Below the pieces are notes generated by a model that saw only the letters and a program-made list of their open reading frames with translations, searched no databases and had not been told where the DNA came from. Positions 55,231 to 63,699 of a stretch of DNA of 64,000 nt are shown in pieces. Source of the stretch: Eubacterium plexicaudatum ASF492 (GTDB taxonomy: Bacteria > Bacillota > Clostridia > Lachnospirales > Lachnospiraceae); NCBI RefSeq assembly GCF_000364225.2, contig NZ_AQFT02000001.1:3677501-3741500 (forward strand), written 5' to 3'. Made by a program: the position numbers and the translations under genes. Position 1 is the first letter of the stretch. Every line of letters starts with the position of its first letter.

Positions 55231-55881
55231 TTATGTTCTTACTTCCAGTTTCCTGATAATCCGCCAGCTTCCTGCATTTGCCGCAATACAAAGCAGCACA
55301 CCCACCGCAAGCATCATCCACTGTGTAACCTGTACCTGTTCCATACCATGAAATGGCAAAAAAGAAAACGTCTGTTCCATTACCGCTCCATAGCCTGAGA
55401 AAAAGCCAATCCAGCCAGAAAACAGAGCAATCATGACAATCATAACTGCAGATGCAGCCTTCCCCCATTTCATAACCGCAATGTCAAATAATGTCGCACA
55501 TCCTTCTGCCGCAAAAAATATTGCCAGATAAACTATGAAATTTTTACGGTCTGTCTGCATCAGGATGGTCATCAGCCACCAAAACAATAAACTTTCCGTC
55601 ATAACAAGCCCATGCATTACGAGATTTCCCCAAAAAGCATATTTTCTGAGACATCCAAACGAAACAACCTGTGTATGCAAACGGAACGATGTCGAGCCAT
55701 ACGTAAACAAAATGACAGAAACAAAATAAATAACCGCATCCGGAACCAGAGAAAAAATTTCATGAAAACCAATCACATTTCCTTGAAGCAGACATATATA
55801 AATCGCCATTGCAAATCCACCTGCTACGCCAAACAGTACCGTAAGTTCGGCCTGTCGAATAAAATATCCGAGTGCGCGCAT
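55231..55881 (-). CDS. ABC-2 type permease-like protein
   Basis: A polytopic membrane protein of about 216 residues with six predicted segments (LTVLFGVAGGFAMAIYICLL, AVIYFVSVILFTYG, SAVMIVMIALFSGWIGFF, MLAVGVLLCIAANAGS). The start is ambiguous: the ATG at 55881 follows AAAGGAGG closely, while the ATG at 55899 overlaps the ATPase stop as ATGA. It would pair with the downstream permease and the upstream ATPase as an ABC transporter of unknown substrate. Confidence 0.75.
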   Translation of the reverse strand: MRALGYFIRQAELTVLFGVAGGFAMAIYICLLQGNVIGFHEIFSLVPDAVIYFVSVILFTYGSTSFRLHTQVVSFGCLRKYAFWGNLVMHGLVMTESLLFWWLMTILMQTDRKNFIVYLAIFFAAEGCATLFDIAVMKWGKAASAVMIVMIALFSGWIGFFSGYGAVMEQTFSFLPFHGMEQVQVTQWMMLAVGVLLCIAANAGSWRIIRKLEVRT

Positions 55882-55895
55882 CCATCCTCCTTTCC

Positions 55896-56771
55896 TCATT
55901 CCACTGCCCCCTCTCCGCAAAGTGCCAGAAATAACTCCTGCAGACTGACCGGCTGTATCGTCACGTCATATCCGCCTGCAAGCTCCTGCCCTTTTTCCAT
56001 TACAACCGTTACCTCTTTCCTGCGGCCCATTTTTGTTTCACGATATACGGTAAGCCCTTTGCACAATGCATCCACCTCTTGTGCACTGCCGCTGATATGC
56101 CGGCTTCTTTCCAGCAGCTCCTGTGTATTTTCCTTTTGGATCACAGTGCCATCTTTTATAATAATAACCTCTTCAAACACATTTGCAGCTTCTTCCATGA
56201 TATGTGTACTGATCACAAACGTACGTCCCGTATTTGCATACTCTTCTAACAACAGCCTGTAAAACTGTTCCCTTGCTACCACATCCAGACCGGCAACAGG
56301 TTCATCCATCATTGTAATATCCGCCTTGCTTGCCATCGCAACAATAATGGTCACCATACTCAGCATTCCCTTGGAAAGTGCGGCAATCCGTTTTTTTACA
56401 TCCAGATGAAACAGTTTTATGAGCTGCTGTGCCATCTGCGCATCCCAATTAGGATAAAAAATGGACGCCGTTCTCAAATATTCCTTTACTTTCATCGCAC
56501 TTACTCCAAAGGAAGGCGCCGTGCTGATTTCTCTGGCAAAACAAAGATGATCCAGCGCTTTCTGATTTTCCCAGACAGGCATCCCATTATAGGTAACCCT
56601 TCCGCCGGTTGCCGGATTCTGTGCCGTCATAACCGACAGCAGCGTCGTTTTCCCCGCACCGTTTCTTCCGATCAGCCCATAGATTTTTCCCTGTTCAATC
56701 TCCAGACAGATATTTTTTAATACGTCCTTCTCATGATATGTTTTAACGATATTTTCACATTTTAAACTCAT
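55896..56771 (-). CDS. ABC transporter ATPase
   Basis: A 291-residue ATPase of the YtrB/antibiotic-export type: Walker A GRNGAGKTT, a signature reading LSKGMLSMV (Lys in place of Gly, Met in place of Gln), Walker B ITMMDEPVAGLD, and the switch His in ISTHIMEE. The C-terminal ~80 residues form the extra domain seen in this class. The ATG at 56771 has TTGGAGGAA upstream; the longer frame to 56813 is unsupported. It follows the GntR regulator gene by 44 bases. Confidence 0.9.
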   Translation of the reverse strand: MSLKCENIVKTYHEKDVLKNICLEIEQGKIYGLIGRNGAGKTTLLSVMTAQNPATGGRVTYNGMPVWENQKALDHLCFAREISTAPSFGVSAMKVKEYLRTASIFYPNWDAQMAQQLIKLFHLDVKKRIAALSKGMLSMVTIIVAMASKADITMMDEPVAGLDVVAREQFYRLLLEEYANTGRTFVISTHIMEEAANVFEEVIIIKDGTVIQKENTQELLERSRHISGSAQEVDALCKGLTVYRETKMGRRKEVTVVMEKGQELAGGYDVTIQPVSLQELFLALCGEGAVE

Positions 56772-56815
56772 TGATTCCTCCAATTCCGTGCCCTTTCGCA
56801 TCTGCTTTGCCACAA

Positions 56816-57178
56816 TTAAAATTTACCTCTGATCATTTCAATCAGCTCTTCCTCGGCAATCCCCAGACTGGCTGCCTCTGTCAGCAGCGATTTGATATAA
56901 TTTTCATAAAAAGCGTTTTTACGTTTTGTTTTTACCGCCTTTTTTGCCCCTTGTGCTACAAACATACCTATCCCTCTTTTCTTGTACAAAATACCTGCCT
57001 CAACGAGCAGATTTATGCCTTTGGCCGCTGTTGCGGGATTGATCTTTAAAAATTTTGCCAGTTCATTTGTACTTGGCACTTTCTCTTCTTCCAACAGAAC
57101 ATTCCTTAAAATGTCATTCTCAATCATTTCGCTGATCTGCAGATAGATGGACTTATCCTGTTTTAAGATTTCATTCAA
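56816..57178 (-). CDS. YtrA-type GntR-family regulator
   Basis: About 120 residues: an N-terminal winged helix (KSIYLQISEMIENDILR, EEEKVPSTNELAKFLKINPA, KGINLLVEAGILYKKRGIG) and a short C-terminal dimerisation helix pair rather than a ligand-binding domain, as in the YtrA group that controls neighbouring ABC transporters. The start is uncertain: TTG at 57178 follows AGAGGTG and gives the family N-terminus LNEILKQDKS, while an in-frame ATG at 57211 would add eleven residues. It probably represses its own operon through the palindrome at 57222-57243. Confidence 0.88.
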   Translation of the reverse strand: MNEILKQDKSIYLQISEMIENDILRNVLLEEEKVPSTNELAKFLKINPATAAKGINLLVEAGILYKKRGIGMFVAQGAKKAVKTKRKNAFYENYIKSLLTEAASLGIAEEELIEMIRGKF

Positions 57179-57221
57179 ACATGTCACCTCTCTTCTTTTC
57201 TTCTCCTTCATCGCTTCAATA

Positions 57222-57243
57222 GTTCATTACCTATGTAATTAAC
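57222..57243 (-). promoter_or_regulatory. Probable operator of the GntR-type regulator
   Basis: On the minus strand GTTAATTAC-ATAG-GTAATGAAC is a near-perfect inverted repeat (8 of 9 pairs), lying across the start-point region of the promoter at 57242-57270. Confidence 0.7.
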
Positions 57244-57270
57244 CATAGCACTATATTATAAATTTGTCAA
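57242..57270 (-). promoter_or_regulatory. Promoter of the GntR/ABC operon
   Basis: A perfect TTGACA (57265-57270), 17 bases, TATGGT (57242-57247) on the minus strand. Confidence 0.75.
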
Positions 57271-57278
57271 CAAATTTT

Positions 57279-57316
57279 AAAAAACCCCGGAAGCAAATGC
57301 TTCCGGGGTTTTTTGA
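57279..57316. terminator. Terminator of the NifX-like gene
   Basis: AAAAAACCCCGGAAGCA-AA-TGCTTCCGGGGTTTTTT is an almost complete palindrome, a very strong hairpin with A and T runs on the two sides. Confidence 0.92.
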
Positions 57317-57327
57317 TGTTCAAATCT

Positions 57328-57723
57328 TTATGCACCGCAATGGTGTCCTTCACCGCAATGGTGTCCTTCGCCGCAATGATGGTCATGTCCATGATGGTCG
57401 CAATGAACATCCGGATCAAAAGCAAGACTGCCGGCAAGCAATGCCTTTACCGCCTCATCCGCACTGCCTGATACTCCGCCATACAGACGAATGCCGGCTT
57501 CTGCCAGAGCAATCTGTGCGCCTGCTCCAATACCTCCGCAGATCAGCGTATCTATCTTCCTGGCGCCAAGTATTCCGGCCAGCGCTCCATGACCGCTTCC
57601 TTGCGTATCTACGATCTGTTCACCTACAATTTTGCCATCCTCGATGTCATAAATTTTAAACTGCTGCGTATGTCCAAAATGCTGAAATACGTTTCCATTT
57701 TCATAAGTAACTGCAACTTTCAT
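57328..57723 (-). CDS. NifX/NifB-like dinitrogenase-cofactor-domain protein with His/Cys tail
   Basis: A 131-residue protein. The first ~100 residues (MKVAVTYENGNVFQHFGHTQQF, IDTLICGGIGAGAQ, YGGVSGSADEAVKALLAG) form the small ribonuclease-H-like fold of the dinitrogenase iron-molybdenum cofactor family, which in non-nitrogen fixers often binds metal clusters. The tail is extremely rich in His, Cys and Gly, with repeated GEGHHC, a probable metal-binding segment; the DNA there has an 18-base direct repeat near 57331-57366. The ATG at 57723 has GAGAGG upstream. It follows the TSCPD gene by about 36 bases. Confidence 0.88.
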   Translation of the reverse strand: MKVAVTYENGNVFQHFGHTQQFKIYDIEDGKIVGEQIVDTQGSGHGALAGILGARKIDTLICGGIGAGAQIALAEAGIRLYGGVSGSADEAVKALLAGSLAFDPDVHCDHHGHDHHCGEGHHCGEGHHCGA

Positions 57724-57759
57724 TCCTGATTTCCTCTCTTTCATAAAAATTTCATGCCG

Positions 57760-58029
57760 TTAGCCAACCGCTCCGCTTTTCTGATGCTCATAAGCTTCTC
57801 TGCAGGCTTTTGCAAGCTGGTCTCCGCAGGATGTCTGCTTCAATCCACAGGTAATGCCCGACAGTTTTTTCTCAATCACGTCCACGGTCAGTCCGTTTAC
57901 AAGTGCCGGAATCGCTTTCAGATTGCCGTTGCATCCTCCTGTAAACGATACATTGGTTACCACATCGTCTTCGATATTTAATTTAATTTGTGTGGAACAG
58001 GTTCCCTTTGTCTTATAAATGTATTCCAT
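57760..58029 (-). CDS. TSCPD-domain protein (TIGR03905-like)
   Basis: An 89-residue protein matching the small TSCPD family: YKTKGTCSTQIKLNIEDD, NVSFTGGCNGNLKAIPALV, and the end SGITCGLKQTSCGDQLAKAC. The name refers to the TSCPD-like motif, here TSCGD. Related domains occur next to ribonucleotide reductase and in metal-binding contexts; the role is not established. The ribosome site is CAGGAGGATC. First gene of the pair with the NifX-like protein. Confidence 0.85.
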   Translation of the reverse strand: MEYIYKTKGTCSTQIKLNIEDDVVTNVSFTGGCNGNLKAIPALVNGLTVDVIEKKLSGITCGLKQTSCGDQLAKACREAYEHQKSGAVG

Positions 58030-58279
58030 GCTGTTTGATCCTCCTGTTTTTTATCATGTATTCGGTATTTTCTATATTTTACTTTATATAACCGAAAAAT
58101 ACAACTTTTATCCGCTTCTTTGAACAAGAATTCACAAATATATAAAATTTACTTGATTTTTCTCTCATAATCCGCTATTTTGTAATAGTAAATCACCGGA
58201 ATATGCGTTATAATGAAGAAAGCTATCATTTTTTAATTTACATACCGTAACTATCATAATATAAAGGCAGGATTCGCAC

Positions 58280-58984
58280 ATGTTTTTCAAACATAAAAAT
58301 CAGGACGATCAATACCGCCGGCTGGAAGAACAGCTGGCTGCCATTGCCCGGGATACCGCTGACGCAAAGCAGAAGCTGGGTCTTTTAGCTGATTTATCGG
58401 AAACCGTCCGGCAGTTCAAGTTCAACACAACGACGGAGATGCAACAGCTGGATACTACGCTTCATCAGCATCTGGACCGGTTCGATCTGCGTCTCGGTCA
58501 GCACGTGGATGAAACGGAAGCGTATTTCCGGCAGCTGCATTCCGACGTGCACAAACACGATATGGCTATCGAAGATCTGCTGGATGAATGGGCCGAAAAA
58601 AAGTCGGATGAAGACGATATACAAACCCGTCTGCAGGAAGCCGACCGGACGGAACAGCTGCTTTTGGCTCTGTTCGAAGCTTATCAGGAACAATTTTGGA
58701 ATTTGAAACATTATGCGTTTTCCAAAGATGAGTCCTGGGCCATGCAAATCTCACTTATGGAAAAAAATCTGGAACAGTACCGGCAAAACTGTTCCATCCG
58801 CGTCATACAGGAATGCGGCGTCAGCGTAGATTACAATCTGTATGATATCATCGAAGCAATTGATACCACCGATCCGGCATTAGATAAAACCATTGCCGAA
58901 ATCTACCGCTGCGGATATGTATACAAAGGAAAAGTCAGAAGAAAAGCGCAGGCTGGTGCATATCGTTTTGCGGCTGCGCAATAA
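58280..58984 (+). CDS. GrpE-like nucleotide exchange factor (divergent)
   Basis: A 234-residue protein. The N-terminal two thirds are long coiled-coil helices (RRLEEQLAAIARDTADAKQK, TEMQQLDTTLHQHLDRFDLR). The C-terminal ~55 residues, from GVSVDYNLYDIIEAID through KTIAEIYRCGYVYKGKVRRKA, match the beta-wing domain of GrpE, where the equivalent sequence ends KGYxxxxRVxRxAxVxV. Position directly before an Hsp70 gene supports the call, but the core is divergent and I cannot rule out another coiled-coil protein. No CIRCE element is seen upstream. The ribosome site is AAAGGCAGG. First gene of a three-gene chaperone operon. Confidence 0.7.
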   Translation: MFFKHKNQDDQYRRLEEQLAAIARDTADAKQKLGLLADLSETVRQFKFNTTTEMQQLDTTLHQHLDRFDLRLGQHVDETEAYFRQLHSDVHKHDMAIEDLLDEWAEKKSDEDDIQTRLQEADRTEQLLLALFEAYQEQFWNLKHYAFSKDESWAMQISLMEKNLEQYRQNCSIRVIQECGVSVDYNLYDIIEAIDTTDPALDKTIAEIYRCGYVYKGKVRRKAQAGAYRFAAAQ

Positions 58985-59058
58985 CATAGATAGAATCGTA
59001 CCGGAAATCTTATCGTCAAAAACGATTACAGGCGTACAGCCGGAAACAGGAGAACATT

Positions 59059-60768
59059 ATGAATACAGTAATTGGAATTGATCTTGGAACCTCTACAACA
59101 GAAGCTGCCGTTATTCAAAACGGAAAACCACTTATGATCTTTAATTTGGATAATGAAATTATTACTCCGTCTGCCGTAGGACTCAACGAAAATGACGAAT
59201 TTGTAGTCGGTGAAAAAGCACGGGCACAATACTTACTGTCCCCTGAGAAAACGGCTATTGAAGTAAAAAGAAAAATTGGTACAAACGATAAAATCTCATT
59301 GGGCAAAGAGCAATATACTCCTGTAGAATTATCTGCAAAACTACTGGAATATGTTAAAACCTATGCATCCGAATATTTAAAATCGGAAATCAGCCGTGCC
59401 GTAATCTCCGTACCTGCTTATTTTGACGACCTGCAAAGACAGGCTACGGTAGAAGCCGGCAAAAAGGCCGGACTGGAAGTTATGCGCATTTTAAACGAAC
59501 CGACCGCAGCTGCTTTAAGTTATGGACTGGAGCATATGGAGGAAGAAAGCCACATTCTCGTTTATGACCTGGGCGGCGGTACTTTTGACGTCACACTGCT
59601 GGAAATGTTCGACGGTGTGCTGGAAGTGAAAGCAAGCAGCGGTGATAATCAGCTGGGCGGCAAAGATTTTGATCAAAAGATCATGGACTGGCTGATCGGT
59701 GAATTTCAGAAAAAACATGAGATTGATCTGACAAAAGATAAATTTGCAATGGTAAAATTAAAAGAGGCTGCCGAGCAGTGTAAAAAAGCTCTGAGTCAGA
59801 ATCACTCCCATCAGATACTTATTCCAATGATTGCGGAAAAATCCGGTGAACCAATTGCATTGGATGAAACCATGACTGCGGAAGCGTTCGAAGAACTGAC
59901 ACGTGAACTGATTGAACGGACACATCCGCCGATTGACGTTGTACTTGCAGACAGTGGTATTCTGCCTGAAGATATTGACCGCATTATTCTGGTCGGAGGT
60001 TCTACCAGAATGCCGCTTGTGGCAAAAGATATTGAAGCCTACCTGCATATGGCGCCTTCCCAGGCCGTAAATCCTGATTATGCCGTGGCAGAAGGCGCAG
60101 CAATTCAGGCTGGCATTATTGAAGGCAGCATTCATCAGGAAGACAGTATTATTATAACAGATGTAAATCCATATACACTGGGAATTCGTGTCGTAGATAA
60201 TTTTTCCATGGACCGTATGGCTGTCATCATTCCACGAAACGTTACGATACCTGTTACCCGCAGCGAAACTTATTTCACAAGCTCGGACAATCAGACAATT
60301 GCACATATTGAGGTATACCAGGGGGAAAGCAGTTCCGCCAGCAGAAATCACTTTTTAGGAGACTTTGAAATACACGGTATTCCTCCGAAAAAAGCCAAAG
60401 CAGAACGCATTCATGTGGAATTTTCCTACAATCTGGATGGTATGCTGAATGTAAAAGCATCCATACCAAGTACCGGCGCAGACGCTTCCATCGAAATCAA
60501 TATGATGCAGGAACAGACCGACGAAGAAGAACTGATGGATGTCAGCAAATGGAAAGATGCCCCAAATGCAGGCGAATTCCGTACCATTATACGACGTGCC
60601 GAAAAACTGCTGAAGCATCCGCATGTACAAAACGATATGTCGTTAAAAGAAACTCTGGAAACGGCTATTTACGATCTGAAAGAAGCGCTTATCTCAGAAG
60701 ATCAGGAACTGGCCAAAGTCTGCGAATCCGATTTGATGTATATCCTGGATGAATTCCATGAAGAATAG
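59059..60768 (+). CDS. Hsp70-family chaperone (DnaK-like, short C-terminus)
   Basis: A 569-residue Hsp70. The nucleotide domain has GIDLGTSTTEAAV (residues 6-18), SVPAYFDDLQRQAT, NEPTAAALSYG, DLGGGTFDVTLLE (170-182) and LVGGSTRMPLVA (311-322). The interdomain linker reads IIITDVNPYTLGI (364-376), close to but not the same as the DnaK linker. The beta part of the substrate domain is present, with FLGDFEIHGIPP in the expected place, but the lid is short, and the protein lacks the EEVD-like or DnaK-type tail; DnaK is usually 600-640 residues. So it looks like a second, specialised Hsp70. The ribosome site is ACAGGAG. It sits between GrpE-like and J-like genes. Confidence 0.92.
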   Translation: MNTVIGIDLGTSTTEAAVIQNGKPLMIFNLDNEIITPSAVGLNENDEFVVGEKARAQYLLSPEKTAIEVKRKIGTNDKISLGKEQYTPVELSAKLLEYVKTYASEYLKSEISRAVISVPAYFDDLQRQATVEAGKKAGLEVMRILNEPTAAALSYGLEHMEEESHILVYDLGGGTFDVTLLEMFDGVLEVKASSGDNQLGGKDFDQKIMDWLIGEFQKKHEIDLTKDKFAMVKLKEAAEQCKKALSQNHSHQILIPMIAEKSGEPIALDETMTAEAFEELTRELIERTHPPIDVVLADSGILPEDIDRIILVGGSTRMPLVAKDIEAYLHMAPSQAVNPDYAVAEGAAIQAGIIEGSIHQEDSIIITDVNPYTLGIRVVDNFSMDRMAVIIPRNVTIPVTRSETYFTSSDNQTIAHIEVYQGESSSASRNHFLGDFEIHGIPPKKAKAERIHVEFSYNLDGMLNVKASIPSTGADASIEINMMQEQTDEEELMDVSKWKDAPNAGEFRTIIRRAEKLLKHPHVQNDMSLKETLETAIYDLKEALISEDQELAKVCESDLMYILDEFHEE

Positions 60769-60810
60769 TATTCCGGACCGTAAACTACCACACGCTTAGG
60801 AGTGATTGAA

Positions 60811-62229
60811 ATGAATACCGCTTACAGCATCCTTGGTCTGAAACAGGGAGCATCACAGGCAGAAATTAAAAAGGCATATTTTAAAATGGTTCGTATGCAT
60901 TCACCGGAATCCGATCCTGAAAAATTTCAGGAAATCCGTAAGGCATACGAACATTTAAAACGTGCACAAAACAAACCGGACGGTCCCACGTTTGCGCCGC
61001 TTAGCAATCCGGCTGCCGCAAAAATGCTCGCTCAGATTCAAACATATCGAAACGAGAAAAATCTCACTTTATACCGGGATACCTGCGAAGAAGCCTGGAA
61101 ACGTTTTCCAAACGATCTGCAGTTTTTATACCTGTTAATCATGGCACAGCGCCGATGCGGAAATACCGGCAAGGCTGTAAAAAATGCCGAGCTTTTAGTC
61201 GGTAAAGATCCGTCCAATCACTGGTTTCAGATGGTACTGGCTTACTCTTACAAGGAGCGCGGTTTTACCCAGAAAGCTTTGCTTGCCTGTGCAAATGCAT
61301 ACGAACTCGGCTGCCGGGAACCCGATTTTCTGATGTTGTACGGTTCTCTCTGTGACGACCATCATCGGTACAAGCAGGGCGTATCCGTTCTGCTGGATCT
61401 TGTCGGATCGGATAGCCGATGGCTCAGAGAAGATATGCCAAATCTGGTTTCTGCCTACTGTGGACTACTGTCCATGAACTACTATGCCGAAACGAATGCT
61501 CTTGCAAAAATACTGGACATGCTGCACAGTTTTTTGGCGCAATACAGCCTTTATGTGAAAGAATTTATTCCAAAAATTGCATTTTTAATTGCGAATGCAT
61601 GCATGAACGTCACTTATCCGTCCACGGAATACGAAATGATCATCCGAATCTACGAAGACTGTTTAAAAGCATGCCGTGATGAATCGGAAAACAGGAAAAT
61701 CCGGTCAGCCATGGAACTGTTTTATTTTCAGCGCGTATATGTCGATTCCAGGATTGATGACACTTTGATCACTTATCTGGAACTGTTTCATGATTTCGAC
61801 GAATACGAAGATATCGACATGGACGAAGATGAAATGCTGGAAAAATTTGCCATTGTAGACATGCAGCTGTGCATGATTCAGGAACGGGAAGACATTCTGG
61901 CACAGGCTGAAATACTGAAACGGGAACATGCACACGAATATGAAAAAATAGCCGACTTTATGATACAGCTGAAAGATGCTTCAAAACTGAATTACGTAAG
62001 AAGCCGGTTGCTGAAAACGTATCAGCGTCTGCAGCCTTTTTTTCAGGACGGACACTTTTTTGAACAGTACCCTTCGGAAAAGGCCAAAATAATGGGTACT
62101 TTGATTAACGAAGGTTACGAACACAAACCCCTGGTACTGAACGAGAAAAAAATTTCCCGCAACGCTCCGTGTCCATGCGGTTCAGGAAAAAAATATAAGC
62201 ACTGCTGTATGAACAAATCAGAATTATAA
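60811..62229 (+). CDS. J-like protein with helical repeats and SEC-C zinc motif
   Basis: A 472-residue protein. Residues 1-52 form a J-like domain ([20 protein letters not shown], then [14 protein letters not shown]), but the HPD that triggers Hsp70 ATPase is replaced by SPE (residues 31-33). A long helical middle with TPR-like turns ([19 protein letters not shown]) follows. The C-terminus is a SEC-C motif, [14 protein letters not shown], with Cys454, 456, 465 and 466 placed to bind zinc, as in the tail of SecA. The ATG at 60811 is chosen because AGGAG is eight bases upstream; an in-frame GTG at 60802 is less well placed. Last gene of the chaperone operon. Confidence 0.9.
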   Translation: MNTAYSILGLKQGASQAEIKKAYFKMVRMHSPESDPEKFQEIRKAYEHLKRAQNKPDGPTFAPLSNPAAAKMLAQIQTYRNEKNLTLYRDTCEEAWKRFPNDLQFLYLLIMAQRRCGNTGKAVKNAELLVGKDPSNHWFQMVLAYSYKERGFTQKALLACANAYELGCREPDFLMLYGSLCDDHHRYKQGVSVLLDLVGSDSRWLREDMPNLVSAYCGLLSMNYYAETNALAKILDMLHSFLAQYSLYVKEFIPKIAFLIANACMNVTYPSTEYEMIIRIYEDCLKACRDESENRKIRSAMELFYFQRVYVDSRIDDTLITYLELFHDFDEYEDIDMDEDEMLEKFAIVDMQLCMIQEREDILAQAEILKREHAHEYEKIADFMIQLKDASKLNYVRSRLLKTYQRLQPFFQDGHFFEQYPSEKAKIMGTLINEGYEHKPLVLNEKKISRNAPCPCGSGKKYKHCCMNKSEL

Positions 62230-62306
62230 AAGATGAAGAATATCATATCATGCTGTTGCGTTCTGTCGAAATAACTGCCTGATCGGCCGATTCGGATCAA
62301 ACATTC

Positions 62307-62356
62307 AAATCCGGCACTTTGCCACCGGCAAACAGTGGATGTGCCGGATTTATTAC
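62307..62356 (+). terminator. Terminator of the chaperone operon
   Basis: AAATCCGGCAC and GTGCCGGATTT form an 11-bp perfect stem; a second hairpin, TTTGCC-ACC-GGCAAA, lies inside its loop. The T-rich tail is short (ATTTATTA). Confidence 0.7.
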
Positions 62357-62399
62357 TGCAAACGTAGTATGAGCGCAGGATTTACGGAGGTGCCTCATT

Positions 62400-63179
62400 A
62401 TGACTGACATAGAATACATACTTGATTTCGCAGCCGGACTTGGCTGCAAAATGCTGGCTGTCGGAGCCAATCTGGAGCGGGTGAACGATACTATGTATCG
62501 TATCTGCCGCAGTTACCATCTGCATTCCATCAGTATTTTTTCATTAAACAGCCTGATTATGATTGGCGCAAAATCAGAAGATGATGTGTCCGGGACAAGA
62601 CAGCTCAGCGTGCATTCAACCTGTAATCATCTGGAAAAACTGAATCGATTTAATCAGCTTTCCCGTAAAGTATGTGCTGAAACCCCTCCGCCCGACACGC
62701 TGGCGGAACTGCTGGAGGAAGCTGAAAACGTAAAAAATTTTCCAACGGCGGTCATTATTTTCGGACATCTGATCTCTATGTCTACCTTGTGTGCGATATA
62801 CGGAGGAAGTTTTTCGGATATTCTTGCCGTGTCTTTAAATACGTTTATGCTGTACTGGCTGTCCGAGTATTTTGACCGGCGCAAAATTAACCAGATCGTT
62901 GCCAACACACTCTGTATGTGGGCAGCCGGTTCTCTGGCATTATTGTTTATCAAATTCGGTATCGGACAAAATTATTTTATTATCGTTATTACAAACAGCA
63001 TGAAAATGATTCCAAGCATTTCACTTGTAAATGCCGTCCGTAATATTTTATGCGGCAATGAAATGAACGGGATTCTGGAATTTATGAAAGTAGTGCTGGA
63101 ATCCATAGCTATCGTCCTTGGACTTGTGCTGAGTATTTATATGTTTGGAGGGAATGCGGTACAATGGCTGAAAGTATAA
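62400..63179 (+). CDS. Threonine/serine exporter ThrE, N-terminal half
   Basis: A 259-residue protein. The cytosolic start (FAAGLGCKMLAVGANLERVNDTM, LHSISIFSLNSLIMIGAK) and the first group of membrane segments (ILAVSLNTFMLYWLSEYF, IVANTLCMWAAGSLALLFI) match the ThrE family domain, which exports small amino acids by proton antiport in actinobacteria. Here the transporter is split into two genes, as is common in Firmicutes. The ribosome site is CGGAGG. Its end overlaps the second half by 16 bases, so the two are translationally coupled. Confidence 0.88.
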   Translation: MTDIEYILDFAAGLGCKMLAVGANLERVNDTMYRICRSYHLHSISIFSLNSLIMIGAKSEDDVSGTRQLSVHSTCNHLEKLNRFNQLSRKVCAETPPPDTLAELLEEAENVKNFPTAVIIFGHLISMSTLCAIYGGSFSDILAVSLNTFMLYWLSEYFDRRKINQIVANTLCMWAAGSLALLFIKFGIGQNYFIIVITNSMKMIPSISLVNAVRNILCGNEMNGILEFMKVVLESIAIVLGLVLSIYMFGGNAVQWLKV

Positions 63180-63654
63180 AACTGATCTTATTATCTTTTA
63201 TCGCTTCGATTGGATTCGGATTAAAATTCCAGATGCAGACACGCTATCTCGTGTGGGCGGGCCTGGGCGGTGCACTGACCCGTCTGTGCTATCTGCTCCT
63301 GCTGCTGGTCATTGATTCCAGACTGATCTATTCTCTGCTGGCAGCTATGTTTGCATCTTTGTATGCGGAGATTATGGCTATGAAGTTTAAAATGCCATCT
63401 ACCGTATTTTTGTATCCGGCGATCATACCGCTGACACCCGGAAGTCTGATCTACAGTACCGCCGTAAATTTTCTGCTGAAAGATACGACTGCCATGTGGC
63501 AGAACGCAGCAGACTGTGCTTCCACATTATTTGGAATCAGTATCGGATTTGTATTGATTTCTACGTTTACTTATTACCGAAGAGTTTATTTTCTCGGAAA
63601 AGATCTGGCATCGCATCTGCTGCGCCATCCACATAAAAATAAATATTTTCGTAA
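63164..63654 (+). CDS. Threonine/serine exporter ThrE_2-type second half, frameshift near stop
   Basis: A membrane protein with about five segments (LILLSFIASIGFGLKF, YLVWAGLGGALTRLCYLLLL, LYPAIIPLTPGSLIYSTAV, STLFGISIGFVLISTFTYY), matching the ThrE_2 family. The raw frame runs to 63847, through a terminator stem and into antisense of the next gene, with a tail that looks random after YFRNKKGSCC. Adding one T to the run at 63646-63649 stops it at 63652-63654 (HKNKYFS), giving about 163 residues. This correction is inference but agrees with the other single-base losses in the window. Confidence 0.78.
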
Positions 63655-63657
63655 CAA

Positions 63658-63688
63658 AAAAGGAAGCTGCTGCAGCTTCCTTTTTTAT
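63658..63688 (+). terminator. Terminator of the split ThrE genes
   Basis: AAGGAAGCTG-CTG-CAGCTTCCTT followed by TTTTATTT. Confidence 0.85.
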
Positions 63689-63699
63689 TTGTATTATCC

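Noticed and set aside
57331..57380. CRISPR-like or mobile repeat
   Set aside because: The 18-base repeats are in frame and encode the His/Cys tail of the NifX-like protein.
58030..58279. CIRCE/HrcA operator before the chaperone operon
   Set aside because: No TTAGCACTC-type inverted repeat is present.
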